Position numbers and translations under genes: made by a program. Below the pieces are notes generated by a model. It was not told the DNA's origin. It was given only the letters and a program-made list of their open reading frames with translations, and searched no databases. This document shows positions 37,705 to 47,100 of a DNA stretch of 51,247 nt, piece after piece. The DNA lies in assembly GCA_031285565.1 (NCBI GenBank), contig JAITVY010000009.1, positions 1 to 51,247 of the forward strand, given 5' to 3'. This DNA is from Tannerella sp. GTDB lineage: Bacteria > Bacteroidota > Bacteroidia > Bacteroidales > Tannerellaceae. Each line of letters opens with the position of its first letter. The stretch's first letter is position 1.

Positions 37705-39264
37705 CTACTTCTTAAAAATATAATTATGCTCGTTCCTCTTGAAACGGTAACGCTTACGTGGAACCGGTAAATAATCCTCCGTAGAGATTTCCCAACGTAA
37801 CAAATTACTTATCAATTCATTTTGAATATCCATATGCTGTGGGTTTCCAAAAAGGTTATTCAATTCTGACGGATCTTCTTTCATATTATACAACTGTCCG
37901 TTTCCGTCCATATCATATACCAGTTTAAAATCACCTTTGCGGAGCATCCGCATTGTTCCACTTTGCGACCAGGTGTTTAATTCATCAAAGAATAGTCCCT
38001 TTTTCCCGACTGCGCCTTCTTCCCTGTAATCGGAACCATCCTCTTTTGTATAATACATACCTCCGTAGCCATCTTCGGCAATCACGCTTTCAAATTCCTG
38101 TTTTGGGTACGATTTTCCCTGCAGCATAGGCCATAAGCTACGTCCCTGTACACCAATTGGTATCGGGGCGCCCATTATTTCACAGATCGTAGGAAATATA
38201 TCTACTATACTTACATGGGCATCATGTGGTGAAACGGAAGTATTAATTCCCGGTCCGCTCCATTGCATCGGAATCCGTGCAATTGCATCATCCAGCCCAA
38301 CCCCTTTTTTCATTAATCCGTACTCACCCGCATAATCACCATGATCCGCTATAAAGATTATAATCGTATTGTCGTATATGTTTTGCCTTTTCAGCTCGCT
38401 TACAAGACGTGCAAACTGATCATCAATCATGCGCAGCATTCCGTGATAAACAGAGCGCAACCGCTGGAGATTATCTTCATATCCGACATGTCCCATATTC
38501 ATCATCTCTGCAAGCAGTTCATATTCTGCTCCTTTTGTCTTCCGGTCTTTGGCCGAGCTTCTCATCTGGGGTAAGGATTCAGGTGAGAACATGGAATAAT
38601 AAGGTTCACACGTCTGATAAGGATTATGCGGTTCAGCAATAGAAAACCACATACAGAAAGGAGAACCGTCTAATGAAGCGATCCATTGTGAAGCATCATT
38701 TACCATCCGGTAAGGCAATTGCGCTTCAACCCCATACGGCGAAGGTTCCATATTGGCGTACATATCTAATGTTCCCAGGTATTTATCAAACGCCCGCCCT
38801 TTCTCATTTTTCTTATCCGATTCCTGCCCGCCATGATTGTAAGGACTCCAGTAATCTACTCTCTCTTTCGACAAATGAGAATGATTTTTACCGATCAACG
38901 CTGTTTTATACCCTTGTTCACTGGCTACATCAAAAAGATCTTTCGTATAAAACGCATCCTGAATATTATGATTGGAACGGACATGTGTTGCTTTAGGGAA
39001 TCTCCCTGTCAGCATACAGACACGCGCTGGCCCGCTTGCCGGAGCTGCCGTATAGGCTTTGTTAAACCACGTGCCGGTTCGTGCCAAACTATCTGCAAAT
39101 GGCATGGTATTCAACGGATATCCTTCCCGCTGCATTAAATCCACACGCAACTGATCCGCCATCAGAATAATGATATTGGGCGTCTCTTGTTTTACCTGTC
39201 CATAGAGGGCAGGCAAAACAGAAACAGACGAAGCTAATCCATATATTAATTTATTGTGTAGCAT
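37705..39264 (-). CDS. S1-family sulfatase, atypical S-G-P-A-R active site
   Basis: This periplasmic sulfatase of 519 residues has a signal peptide (~1-22). The metal-binding start is degenerate (ILMADQLRVDLM), and the signature reads S77-G-P-A-R in TAAPASGPARVCMLTG: Ser at the formylglycine position, Ala instead of Ser/Thr at position 4. Downstream motifs are typical: LIGKNHSH, WFSIAEPHNPY, FIADHGDYAGEYGLMKKG. The A-R ending is seen in some N-sulfoglucosamine/idose-type sulfatase branches, so the enzyme may prefer a uronate or hexosamine sulfate; this is a guess. The next sulfatase begins 1 nt after its stop. A bidirectional terminator and a dispersed repeat lie upstream, so it probably has its own promoter. 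Confidence 0.9.
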   Translation of the reverse strand: MLHNKLIYGLASSVSVLPALYGQVKQETPNIIILMADQLRVDLMQREGYPLNTMPFADSLARTGTWFNKAYTAAPASGPARVCMLTGRFPKATHVRSNHNIQDAFYTKDLFDVASEQGYKTALIGKNHSHLSKERVDYWSPYNHGGQESDKKNEKGRAFDKYLGTLDMYANMEPSPYGVEAQLPYRMVNDASQWIASLDGSPFCMWFSIAEPHNPYQTCEPYYSMFSPESLPQMRSSAKDRKTKGAEYELLAEMMNMGHVGYEDNLQRLRSVYHGMLRMIDDQFARLVSELKRQNIYDNTIIIFIADHGDYAGEYGLMKKGVGLDDAIARIPMQWSGPGINTSVSPHDAHVSIVDIFPTICEIMGAPIPIGVQGRSLWPMLQGKSYPKQEFESVIAEDGYGGMYYTKEDGSDYREEGAVGKKGLFFDELNTWSQSGTMRMLRKGDFKLVYDMDGNGQLYNMKEDPSELNNLFGNPQHMDIQNELISNLLRWEISTEDYLPVPRKRYRFKRNEHNYIFKK

Positions 39265-39266
39265 AA

Positions 39267-39294
39267 TCTAATCGTAGTTAGTAGTTGGTAGAAT
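39267..39294. repeat. Heptanucleotide array just upstream of a sulfatase gene
   Basis: On the plus strand TCTAATC, GTAGTTA, GTAGTTG and GTAGAAT follow in 7-nt register; on the coding (minus) strand this is the same NNNCTAC type found before GH67 and GH2. Confidence 0.6.
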
Positions 39295-39306
39295 TTAAGA
39301 CAACTT

Positions 39307-39388
39307 CGTCATGTCGAATGTATATGAGACATCGCAGAAACACGATACCATTGCATCTATGCGATTCCTCCCATTGGTCGGAATGACG
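39307..39388 (-). repeat. Palindromic dispersed element, copy 2
   Basis: An 82-bp element bounded by CGTCAT and ATGACG. Read on the minus strand it matches the element at 13585-13653 in both arms, with a longer centre. Relative to the host gene it has the same orientation as copy 1, and the flanking GAAGTTGT and CTAC-type heptamers are shared too. Confidence 0.75.
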
Positions 39389-39402
39389 ACAGTATCTTTC
39401 AT

Positions 39403-39430
39403 TTTAAACTTTCAATTTTCCATTTTCAAT
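39403..39430 (-). repeat. Heptanucleotide array of the ATTGAAA type
   Basis: On the minus strand ATTGAAA, ATGGAAA, ATTGAAA, GTTTAAA run in 7-nt register, directly after the bidirectional terminator. Confidence 0.7.
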
Positions 39431-39431
39431 T

Positions 39432-39454
39432 AAAAAGCCTCTCAGAGGCTTTTT
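39432..39454. terminator. Bidirectional rho-independent terminator at the end of a sulfatase gene
   Basis: AAAAAGCCTC-TCA-GAGGCTTTTT is a symmetric hairpin with a T-run on each strand. Its plus-strand right edge touches the stop codon of the sulfatase at 39454-41148. It should end that transcript before the next two sulfatase genes. Confidence 0.85.
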
Positions 39455-41148
39455 CAGTCCGGCTTAGGCATCACCATCGTCCTTTCAGCCCAGGATTCGT
39501 ATTCGGCAATCATTTTATTCAGCCGTTCAGGATATTGGGTTGCCACATTATGCATTTCCGTCCGGTCTGTATTCAGATCATATAACTCCCATTCGGCTTT
39601 ACTACCGGGCTGTATGATCTTCCAACCATCGTCACTCATTAATGCTTTCTCATTGAAGTGCTCGAACCCGAGCACCTGGTGTCCTTCGCGTGTACCGGTT
39701 TTAAGTATCGGAACGATACTTTTCCCTTCGTAGGGAATAATATCATTTTCGTTGTATACCTCCGGATATTCGGCATTTGCAATTTCAAGGCTGGTAGCCA
39801 TGATATCAATCACATGACAGGGAGCATCGACCACCGAACCTTTTCCCATTTCAATGCCGGCAGGCCAATGTGCAATCATAGGCGTACAAATGCCACCCTC
39901 ATACATTTTGGCTTTCCAGAAACGGAAAGGCATATTGGCTACATTAGCCCATTCAGGTCCCAATGAAGCATATGTAACTTCAGGTCCGGGCAAAACTTCC
40001 TTATTCTTAGGATAAATCATTGGTGTTCCATCCCGGAGCATATCGGGACGGTCGTTTTCTCCCGGAGAATAATTCTGGCAAATTTCAGGACTACAGCCGT
40101 TATCCGACATGAACAAAATAATCGTATTCTCCAATTCTCCTTTTTCTTCCAATGCTTTTAAAACTCTTCCGATCTCCTGATCCATCCGGTCAATCATAGC
40201 TGCATGTACAGCCATAGCACGTGCATCCCATTCCCTATCCGGATTATCATTCCATTCTTTGGTAGACTGACGGTTCGATAAGAAATCCGACTGGTCATTG
40301 AAGATACCGAGTTTTTTCATACGCTCATACCGGGCATCCCTGATAGCTTCCCAACCTACTGTATAGGTATCTTCATACTTTTTGATATCTTCTTCCAATG
40401 CATGCAAAGGCCAGTGTGGAGCATGATACGACAGATACATAAAGAATGGTTTATCCGATTTAGAATACCGGTTTATATACGAAACGGCGCTATCCGAGAG
40501 TGCAATAGTACTATAATAGTCATCCGGGACTTCCCTTACCGGTTCCTCCCCATTCACCAAGCTGAACGGATCAAAGTAATTAACTACGCCATAAATAGTT
40601 CCATAAAAATCATCAAAGCCCCTGTATGTCGGATAGTTCTCTTTTGGAGCAAATTCTTCATGATACACCTGGTGCGCCAACCATTCACGCTGATCCGGAC
40701 GCAATGGGGTTTCCGCCACATGCCATTTTCCAATCATTCCGGTCTGGTATCCTGCACCTTTTAATACTTCTGCAATCGTGACCCCATTGTGAGTCATTGT
40801 ACCCCTGTATCCGGGTAGATGTTGGTCAAAAGTCATACGTCCGATACCGGATTGATGCGGATAAAGTCCCGTCAGCAATGAAGAGCGTGTCGGACAACTC
40901 CTCCCGGCATTATAAAACCGGCTGAAACGCATTCCATTTTGCGCCAAACGATCCAGATTAGGCGTCTGAATCTCTCCACCATAACAACCCAGGTCGGAAT
41001 AGCCTAAATCATCAGCTAAAATGACAAGTAGATTCGGACGCTTATCAGATTGATCCGGTTCTTCTTTCTGCGCCTGTTTGCAGGCTCCAAAACCGAGCGC
41101 CAATGCTGCAAAAGGAATCGTTTTGTACAAAGATGTTATTTTCTCCAT
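39454..41148 (-). CDS. S1-family sulfatase lipoprotein, Ser-type
   Basis: This 564-residue sulfatase has a lipobox-like FGAC (Cys23), so it is probably lipidated and may reach the outer membrane, unlike the soluble paralogue at 36102-37703. The signature is S84-C-P-T-R in AGRSCPTRSSLLTG. Other landmarks: ADDLGYSDLGCYGG, MIGKWHVAETPLR, LSYHAPHWPLHALEED and FMSDNGCSPEICQN. The long insert (~200-300) and the C-terminus (VMPKPD) match the paralogue, which suggests related but not identical substrates. It ends in a bidirectional terminator and follows sulfatase 41214-42596 after a 65-bp spacer filled by a 7-nt array. Confidence 0.93.
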   Translation of the reverse strand: MEKITSLYKTIPFAALALGFGACKQAQKEEPDQSDKRPNLLVILADDLGYSDLGCYGGEIQTPNLDRLAQNGMRFSRFYNAGRSCPTRSSLLTGLYPHQSGIGRMTFDQHLPGYRGTMTHNGVTIAEVLKGAGYQTGMIGKWHVAETPLRPDQREWLAHQVYHEEFAPKENYPTYRGFDDFYGTIYGVVNYFDPFSLVNGEEPVREVPDDYYSTIALSDSAVSYINRYSKSDKPFFMYLSYHAPHWPLHALEEDIKKYEDTYTVGWEAIRDARYERMKKLGIFNDQSDFLSNRQSTKEWNDNPDREWDARAMAVHAAMIDRMDQEIGRVLKALEEKGELENTIILFMSDNGCSPEICQNYSPGENDRPDMLRDGTPMIYPKNKEVLPGPEVTYASLGPEWANVANMPFRFWKAKMYEGGICTPMIAHWPAGIEMGKGSVVDAPCHVIDIMATSLEIANAEYPEVYNENDIIPYEGKSIVPILKTGTREGHQVLGFEHFNEKALMSDDGWKIIQPGSKAEWELYDLNTDRTEMHNVATQYPERLNKMIAEYESWAERTMVMPKPD

Positions 41149-41178
41149 GAATTATATTTTTACCACTTATGATTTTAT

Positions 41179-41206
41179 TTTCAATTTTCCACTTTCAATT
41201 TTCAAT
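41179..41206 (-). repeat. Heptanucleotide array of the ATTGAAA type after a sulfatase stop
   Basis: On the minus strand ATTGAAA, ATTGAAA, GTGGAAA, ATTGAAA run in exact 7-nt register, starting 8 nt after the stop codon of the sulfatase at 41214. Confidence 0.75.
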
Positions 41207-41213
41207 TAATAAA

Positions 41214-42596
41214 TCACTCCCCTATTCTTCCGTCAGCATTCCGGTACTGATGGTCAAGCGCTTCCATCTCGGTTTGCTGCCCTTTATCACCACAGGCTGC
41301 CATCCATTCTTTGAGCGCTTTATCCATCCGGGCAATAATATTTTTATGTTCCTCTTTTTCAGCGATATTTGTTAAGCAATAAGGATCGTTCTCCAAATCA
41401 TAAAGTTCTATAGCCGGTCTATGCTGATACCTGTCGGTAATCCATTTAGCATGAGGATCTGTTTGCCCTATCTCAATCCATTTTTTAAAGAAAGGACGCG
41501 CAGTCTCCGTATTCTTGAAAGTCATTTCCGGAGTCAGATTAACGATATAACGATATTTACTATCTGCAACGGAACGAATGCCGTAATAATCACTACCGCT
41601 ATATATCCCCCGGGTTGTCTGTAATGAAAATGTATATTGCTTGTGTGTTTGTTTCTGTTCTTTCAAAACAGGGACAAAACTTTCGCCATCCAGAGAAGCC
41701 AACGGGGTCGCTCCTGCCATTTCAAGAAAAGTCGGAACCATATCCACATATTCTATCATAGCATCCGAAGTTGAATGAGGCTTAACAACTCCCGGCCAAC
41801 GAACAATGCATGCCGAATGTACACCGGCATCATAACAGGTCCATTTGGCAAAAGGATGACTGTTTCCCTGCTCACTCAGATAAACCACAACAGAGTTTTC
41901 CTCCACTTGGTATTTATTGAGTTTACCTAACAATGTCCCGAATTCCTGATCCATATAATTTATCTCCGCAAGATAGCGACAAAAATCTTTTCTTGTATCA
42001 GGTATATCCACATAAAAAGGCGGAAGTTTTATTTTTTCGGGTGAAAATATCCCCGGATTTCCTTTATTCCAGGGTGTATGTGGTTGTTTCGACATCACAA
42101 AAAGACAAAAAGGTTTGTTTACCGACTTACACGAATCGATGAAAGCATCAACGGCATCAAAATCAATATCATCATTTTTATCCAGCGGTATATACAAATC
42201 CCATGGAAAAACGGATGCAGGTTGAACATGTGATTTACCGATTAATGCCACTTCATAACCTGCAGGCTTCAAATGCTGGACAATACTAAGAGTACCTTCC
42301 TTAGCCATCGTATGATTTGGGTAAGCGCCTGTTTTTACAGGCCATAATCCGGTATATAAATTATGCCGGGTTGGCGATGACATCGGCGCTGCCTGATACG
42401 CTTTGGTAAAACGCATACCATCTGAAGCAAACCGGTCAATATGAGGTGTTTTTGAATCAGCACTACCATAACAGCCCAAATCATAATAAGAGCAGTCATC
42501 GGCCATAAATAATACCAGGTTTGGCTTCTGTCCCTTAGCAGCAATGTAAACAAGAAAATAAACGGCTACTGTTAGAATTATTTTTTTTACTGACAT
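41214..42596 (-). CDS. S1-family sulfatase, Ser-type (S-S-P-T-R)
   Basis: This is a 460-residue periplasmic sulfatase counted from the ATG at 42596 (MSVKKIILTVAVYFLVYIAA, a good signal peptide). An upstream in-frame ATG at 42635 would add 13 residues (MFPVLLLLNYFIH) that lie inside the post-susD hairpin, so I reject it. Metal-binding start is FMADDCSYYDLGCYGS. The signature S73-S-P-T-R occurs in QAAPMSSPTRHNLYTG, and LIGKSHVQP, FVMSKQPHTPW and YLSEQGNSHPFAKW follow. It is the first gene after susD in transcription order, so it is the sulfatase most tightly tied to the transporter. Substrate is not predictable from the sequence alone. Confidence 0.92.
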   Translation of the reverse strand: MSVKKIILTVAVYFLVYIAAKGQKPNLVLFMADDCSYYDLGCYGSADSKTPHIDRFASDGMRFTKAYQAAPMSSPTRHNLYTGLWPVKTGAYPNHTMAKEGTLSIVQHLKPAGYEVALIGKSHVQPASVFPWDLYIPLDKNDDIDFDAVDAFIDSCKSVNKPFCLFVMSKQPHTPWNKGNPGIFSPEKIKLPPFYVDIPDTRKDFCRYLAEINYMDQEFGTLLGKLNKYQVEENSVVVYLSEQGNSHPFAKWTCYDAGVHSACIVRWPGVVKPHSTSDAMIEYVDMVPTFLEMAGATPLASLDGESFVPVLKEQKQTHKQYTFSLQTTRGIYSGSDYYGIRSVADSKYRYIVNLTPEMTFKNTETARPFFKKWIEIGQTDPHAKWITDRYQHRPAIELYDLENDPYCLTNIAEKEEHKNIIARMDKALKEWMAACGDKGQQTEMEALDHQYRNADGRIGE

Positions 42597-42614
42597 ATGT
42601 ATAAAATAATTTAA

Positions 42615-42650
42615 TAATAGAAGTACCGGAAACAACCGGTACTTCTATTA
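42615..42650 (-). terminator. Perfect 15-bp hairpin directly after the second susD; attenuator candidate
   Basis: TAATAGAAGTACCGG at 42615-42629 is exactly complementary to 42636-42650 with a 6-nt loop. On the minus strand it begins 6 nt after the susD stop and is followed by a T-rich but interrupted stretch (AATTATTTTAT). It resembles the hairpin after the first susD in position and would reduce expression of downstream genes relative to susCD. Confidence 0.75.
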
Positions 42651-42656
42651 ACAAAA

Positions 42657-44114
42657 TTAATACCCCTCCGTTTGTTTGCAAAGCGGATTTGCATCTATTT
42701 CAACCTGTGGAATCGGGAACAATTTATGGTGCTCGCCAGCTATGCTTATACCTCTTTCTTTTGCTTTCTGGATAAACACGCCATGACGGAGCAAATCTTG
42801 TCTCCGTAAATTTTCCCCATAAAATTCCCAACCCCTTTCATCAAGAATACGGTTGCGTAATGATTCTTTTGTATAATCTCCCACCTTCAATGGAGTTGTT
42901 AATCCTGCCCGGTCGCGAACCTGCTGGATTAAATCCAATGATTCCTGATTGGGACCATTTAATTCATTCAATGCTTCTGCACGTGCAAGTAAGATATCTG
43001 CATAGCGAATCACAGGAATATCGTTCCCATGTGCATTCGCAATCGCATTGGGATCGGGAAGAAATTTAAACGAACGGGTATTATCATTATTCAATAATGA
43101 TACTGTCTCTCCTTTTGCATTAATGTACTCTGTTATAATCAGATCTTTACGTTTATCTTCCGGATCAAAAGAATTATAAAAAGAATCCAGCACACGGTCC
43201 ATCCTGGCCCAATTACGCATATTAGATGTAAAAACGATACTGCCATCTACTGTCCTTGCAAATTCCGGAGGAAAGGCGCCATTGATAAATTGATTGCCGG
43301 GATCTAATGCGCTGCAGGTATATACCCAAAGAAATTCTTTTTGTTGCATCTCTGCTTCTACAGAAAACAACGTATAATATTCAGGCCATAATTTATAGAA
43401 ATTCATATCCATAATCTGTTTAGCTACGTCCGCACATAGTTGCCATTCTTTCGCATTCAGATAAATCTTGCATAGGTAACCCAATGCAGCGCCTTTTGTA
43501 GCCCTTCCGTAAGCAATTTCACCCTGGTTAGGAAGAATCGGGGCAACTTCCGTAAATTCCTTGATTATAAATTCTCTCATTTCCTGTTCTGATGCACGTT
43601 CTAACTCCTGTTCCCCGGTTGTTGTCAAACGTAAAGGAACTCCACCCCAACGGGTATAAAGACCATAGTAAGCGCTTGCCCTCACAAAACGTGCTTCAGC
43701 TATTAATTTTTCTTTGATCGCGCCATCTACAGGTGACTGGTCAATGTTTTCGAGTACCAGATTACAATTGCGGATCGATTTATAAAAATTGCGCCATAAT
43801 CCGGTCCAATGATCCGGATAAGATGCATCCCAGGTATAGCCTAACATAACCACCGCCTGCAAATTAACAGCGCCACCGGTTTCCCAGAATTGATCGCACG
43901 TCCATTCTTCCTGAAACCAGATATTACCACCGAAATTATCATTGATCTGTGCATCGCGATATGCACCGAAAAGCACGCGTTCTACTCCATTGGCAGAGGT
44001 AAATAAAGTTGAAGGGTCAAGCTGGGAATATACGTCTTCGTCCAACACAGACTCACAACTATTAAACAGGATAATTACTCCAAGCAATAATGAAGAAAAA
44101 TATTTTATTTTCAT
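42657..44114 (-). CDS. SusD-like outer-membrane lipoprotein (sulfatase locus)
   Basis: This is the surface glycan-binding lid for the adjacent SusC. The lipoprotein signal ends at Cys20 (IILFNSCESVLDED, acidic residues after Cys). SusD/RagB landmarks: FVRASAYYGLYTRWGGVPL, GRATKGAALGYLCKIYLNAKEW, the C-terminal RYADILLARAEALNELNGP and the FPIPQVEIDANP ending. At 485 residues it is of compact normal length, much shorter than the xylan-locus SusD (691), and the two are only distantly alike, so they bind different glycans. It follows susC by 26 bp. A perfect hairpin begins just after the stop. Confidence 0.93.
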   Translation of the reverse strand: MKIKYFSSLLLGVIILFNSCESVLDEDVYSQLDPSTLFTSANGVERVLFGAYRDAQINDNFGGNIWFQEEWTCDQFWETGGAVNLQAVVMLGYTWDASYPDHWTGLWRNFYKSIRNCNLVLENIDQSPVDGAIKEKLIAEARFVRASAYYGLYTRWGGVPLRLTTTGEQELERASEQEMREFIIKEFTEVAPILPNQGEIAYGRATKGAALGYLCKIYLNAKEWQLCADVAKQIMDMNFYKLWPEYYTLFSVEAEMQQKEFLWVYTCSALDPGNQFINGAFPPEFARTVDGSIVFTSNMRNWARMDRVLDSFYNSFDPEDKRKDLIITEYINAKGETVSLLNNDNTRSFKFLPDPNAIANAHGNDIPVIRYADILLARAEALNELNGPNQESLDLIQQVRDRAGLTTPLKVGDYTKESLRNRILDERGWEFYGENLRRQDLLRHGVFIQKAKERGISIAGEHHKLFPIPQVEIDANPLCKQTEGY

Positions 44115-44140
44115 AAGATATACTGTTTTATTTTTTATAA

Positions 44141-47100
44141 TTAAAATCCTATTTCCACGCCAAAAAGAAACGTACGGTATGTCGGGTATGAATTGGAATC
44201 GATCTTCAAGGTACTGCTTCCATTGGCATTCATAGCCGGATCCTGACCGGTATAATTGGTAAAAGTAGCCAGATTTTGTCCGGTCACATAAACAGACAAA
44301 TGCTGGAATATATTCCGGTTCTTTAGCGGAACGCTATATGTCAATTGAACGGTTTGCAAACGGATATACGAACCGTCTTCTACCGTCAGGTCACTTGTTG
44401 CTTTATTACCTTGTCCTGCAGGATTTACAAACGAAGGATATTTATTACTTGGATTTGCTTCAGTCCAGCGATTCAGATAAGGTTCCGCATACCGGTTCCG
44501 GCGATGACTCACCGGATAATATGTTTCAACCATTGAGTTATTCAATATCTTAAACCCTGTTGCGCCATCAAAGAAGAAATTGAGCGTAAAGTTTTTATAA
44601 GACAATTCATTCGTCAAACCAAAAGTCAAAGAAGGTATGGATTTTCCCAAAACTACCCTATCGGAGGTATTCACCACCCCGTCATTATTTTGGTCAACAA
44701 ACTTCACATCCCCGGGTTTTACCGGATCTTTTGTCCCTGACGCTTTTATTTCTTCTTCGGTTTGCCATATACCATCCGTTTTATATCCATAGAATGAATT
44801 TACGGTAACCCCTTCGCGGATAAGGGCGAATTGAGAAGTTGATTGCCCTGCATCACCATGAATAATTTCGGCAATTCCACCCAAATCACTCACCCGGTTT
44901 CTCAACGTACTTAAGTTCAGACTAGTATTCCAGGAAAATTCTCCAACCAAATTCCGGGAATCTATTGTAAATTCAAAACCCCGGTTGTTGATATTTCCGA
45001 TATTCTGCATAATACTTGCAAATCCGGTAGAAGCCGGAACCGGCTTTTCAAAAAGCATATCGTATGTTTTCTTTTGGAAATAATCCATAGATACATTAAT
45101 CCGGTTGTCTACAAATCCCATATCAAAACCGATATTCATTTGTTCCGTTGTCTCCCATTTCAAATCCGGATTCGCAATACGGGTGGGCGATAAGGAAACC
45201 AATTTCTGATCATCCAGGATTACCGGATCTCCTGTACCAAATGTGGTAATTGAAAGGAAATTACCGATATCCTGATTACCGGTACGTCCGTAACTGGCCC
45301 TGAATTTCAGTGTAGAAAAAATATCCAGATTCTTTATAAAATCATGCTGATGCATTTTCCAGGCAAAAGCGCCGGATGGGAAATATCCGAATTTATTATT
45401 CTCTCCGAAACGGGACGAACCATCCACACGTAATGTCGCCGTGAAAAGGAATTTATCCCACAAATTAAAGTTAGCACGTCCGATATACGACAAAAGTTTA
45501 TTATTATTTCTGCCACTTTCAACCATGTAACACGCTGCATCGGCCATAGCCATATTATTCGTTTTCGTTTCATCTACCGGGAAACCACTCCCTTTAGTAT
45601 AAAGGTGGTTTGCCGAGAACTTTTGATACGTAATACCACCCATTAAGTTCAGGTTACTATTATTTTCCAATTGCTGTATATATGTCGTAGTTAACTCACC
45701 TAAGTAATTGCTACGCGTACCGCTGCGTATATTTGCCACTCCTGAATTAGCCCGACCGTCTTTTGTTAATTGGGAAACATAACTGTCGCGACGGGTATTC
45801 CTGTAATCAAAACCAAAATTCCCTTTTACAGTCCAGCCTTTTAAGATCATATAATCCAGAAACACAGTTCCCATTGTACGATAATTTGCAGTCTGGCTTC
45901 TTTTTCCGTTCAGTAATGCTAACGGGTTATCCAGATTTAGCATGGATGATACCTGATAGGTCTTTCCATCCTCTTCAAAAACACTTAAAGTAGGATCAAA
46001 ACCACGCGCGGCATATAAAGCGCTACCTTCTTCGTTAGTGGAAAACCCGATAGGAACCGCATCATCGTAAGTATACGAAGCGTTGATATTCGTTCCAAAA
46101 GTCACCCGGTCATTTTTATAATCAAGATTTACGCGTCCGTCATAACGTTCGTAGCCTGTATTTTTCAATACACCTTCCTGGTCGAAATAATTGAGAGAAG
46201 TAAAGTACTTCAATTGCTCCGTACCTCCCATAAATGAGACGCTATGGCTCTGTACCATGGAAGATCGTATCATTTCTTTCTGCCAGTCTGTTCCATTGCC
46301 CTGGATATCTCCGACAATCTCACTCTTAGCCACATTTGAACCGGGAGTTGCCTGAATCTCGTTCAATATACGCTTATAATCCTCTGCATTCAAAACTTCA
46401 ATCAAATCTTTAGGCGATTGTATCCCCATATACCCGCTGTAATTCACCTGCATTTTTCCGGTTGCACCTTTTTTAGTTGTTACCAATACAACCCCATTCG
46501 CACCACGCGCACCATAGATTGCAGTAGCCGATGCATCTTTCAGGATTTCAATTGATTCGATATCAGCCGGATTAATATTACTGATCGGGCTACGGGCAAC
46601 ACGTTGTCCGGGCATACTACCTCCGTAACCATCAACCACATTACCCGTTTCAATCGGTAAGCCATCGACTACATACAAAGGACCTGAACCGGCATTTACT
46701 GAACCGGCGCCCCGAACCATCACATTAATGCCTCCACCGGGTTCAGCACTGGCCTGCGTTATCTGAACACCGGCTGCCTTACCTTCCAATAATCCGGATA
46801 AAGAAGAACTTACTCCTTTATTCAATGCATCTTTCTTAAAAGAAGATACGGAACCGGTCAAATCACTTTTCTTCATTACCCCGTAACCTACCACGACCAC
46901 TTCATCCAATGTTTGCGTATCTTCCACTAATTCGATATTCAGCAGCGCACGTGTACTTTCAGTAATTGGTATTTCCCGGGTTATATATCCGATATAAGAA
47001 ATAACAAGTACTTTGCCTGCTTCTATCGTAATTTCAAATGCACCGTCAAGATCGGTAATCAAACCATTGGTAGTACCCTTTTCAACCACATTTGCACCGA

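Noticed and set aside
42597..42635. Upstream ATG start for the sulfatase at 41214
   Set aside because: The extra 13 codons fall in and after the post-susD hairpin, and the ATG at 42596 begins a standard signal peptide.
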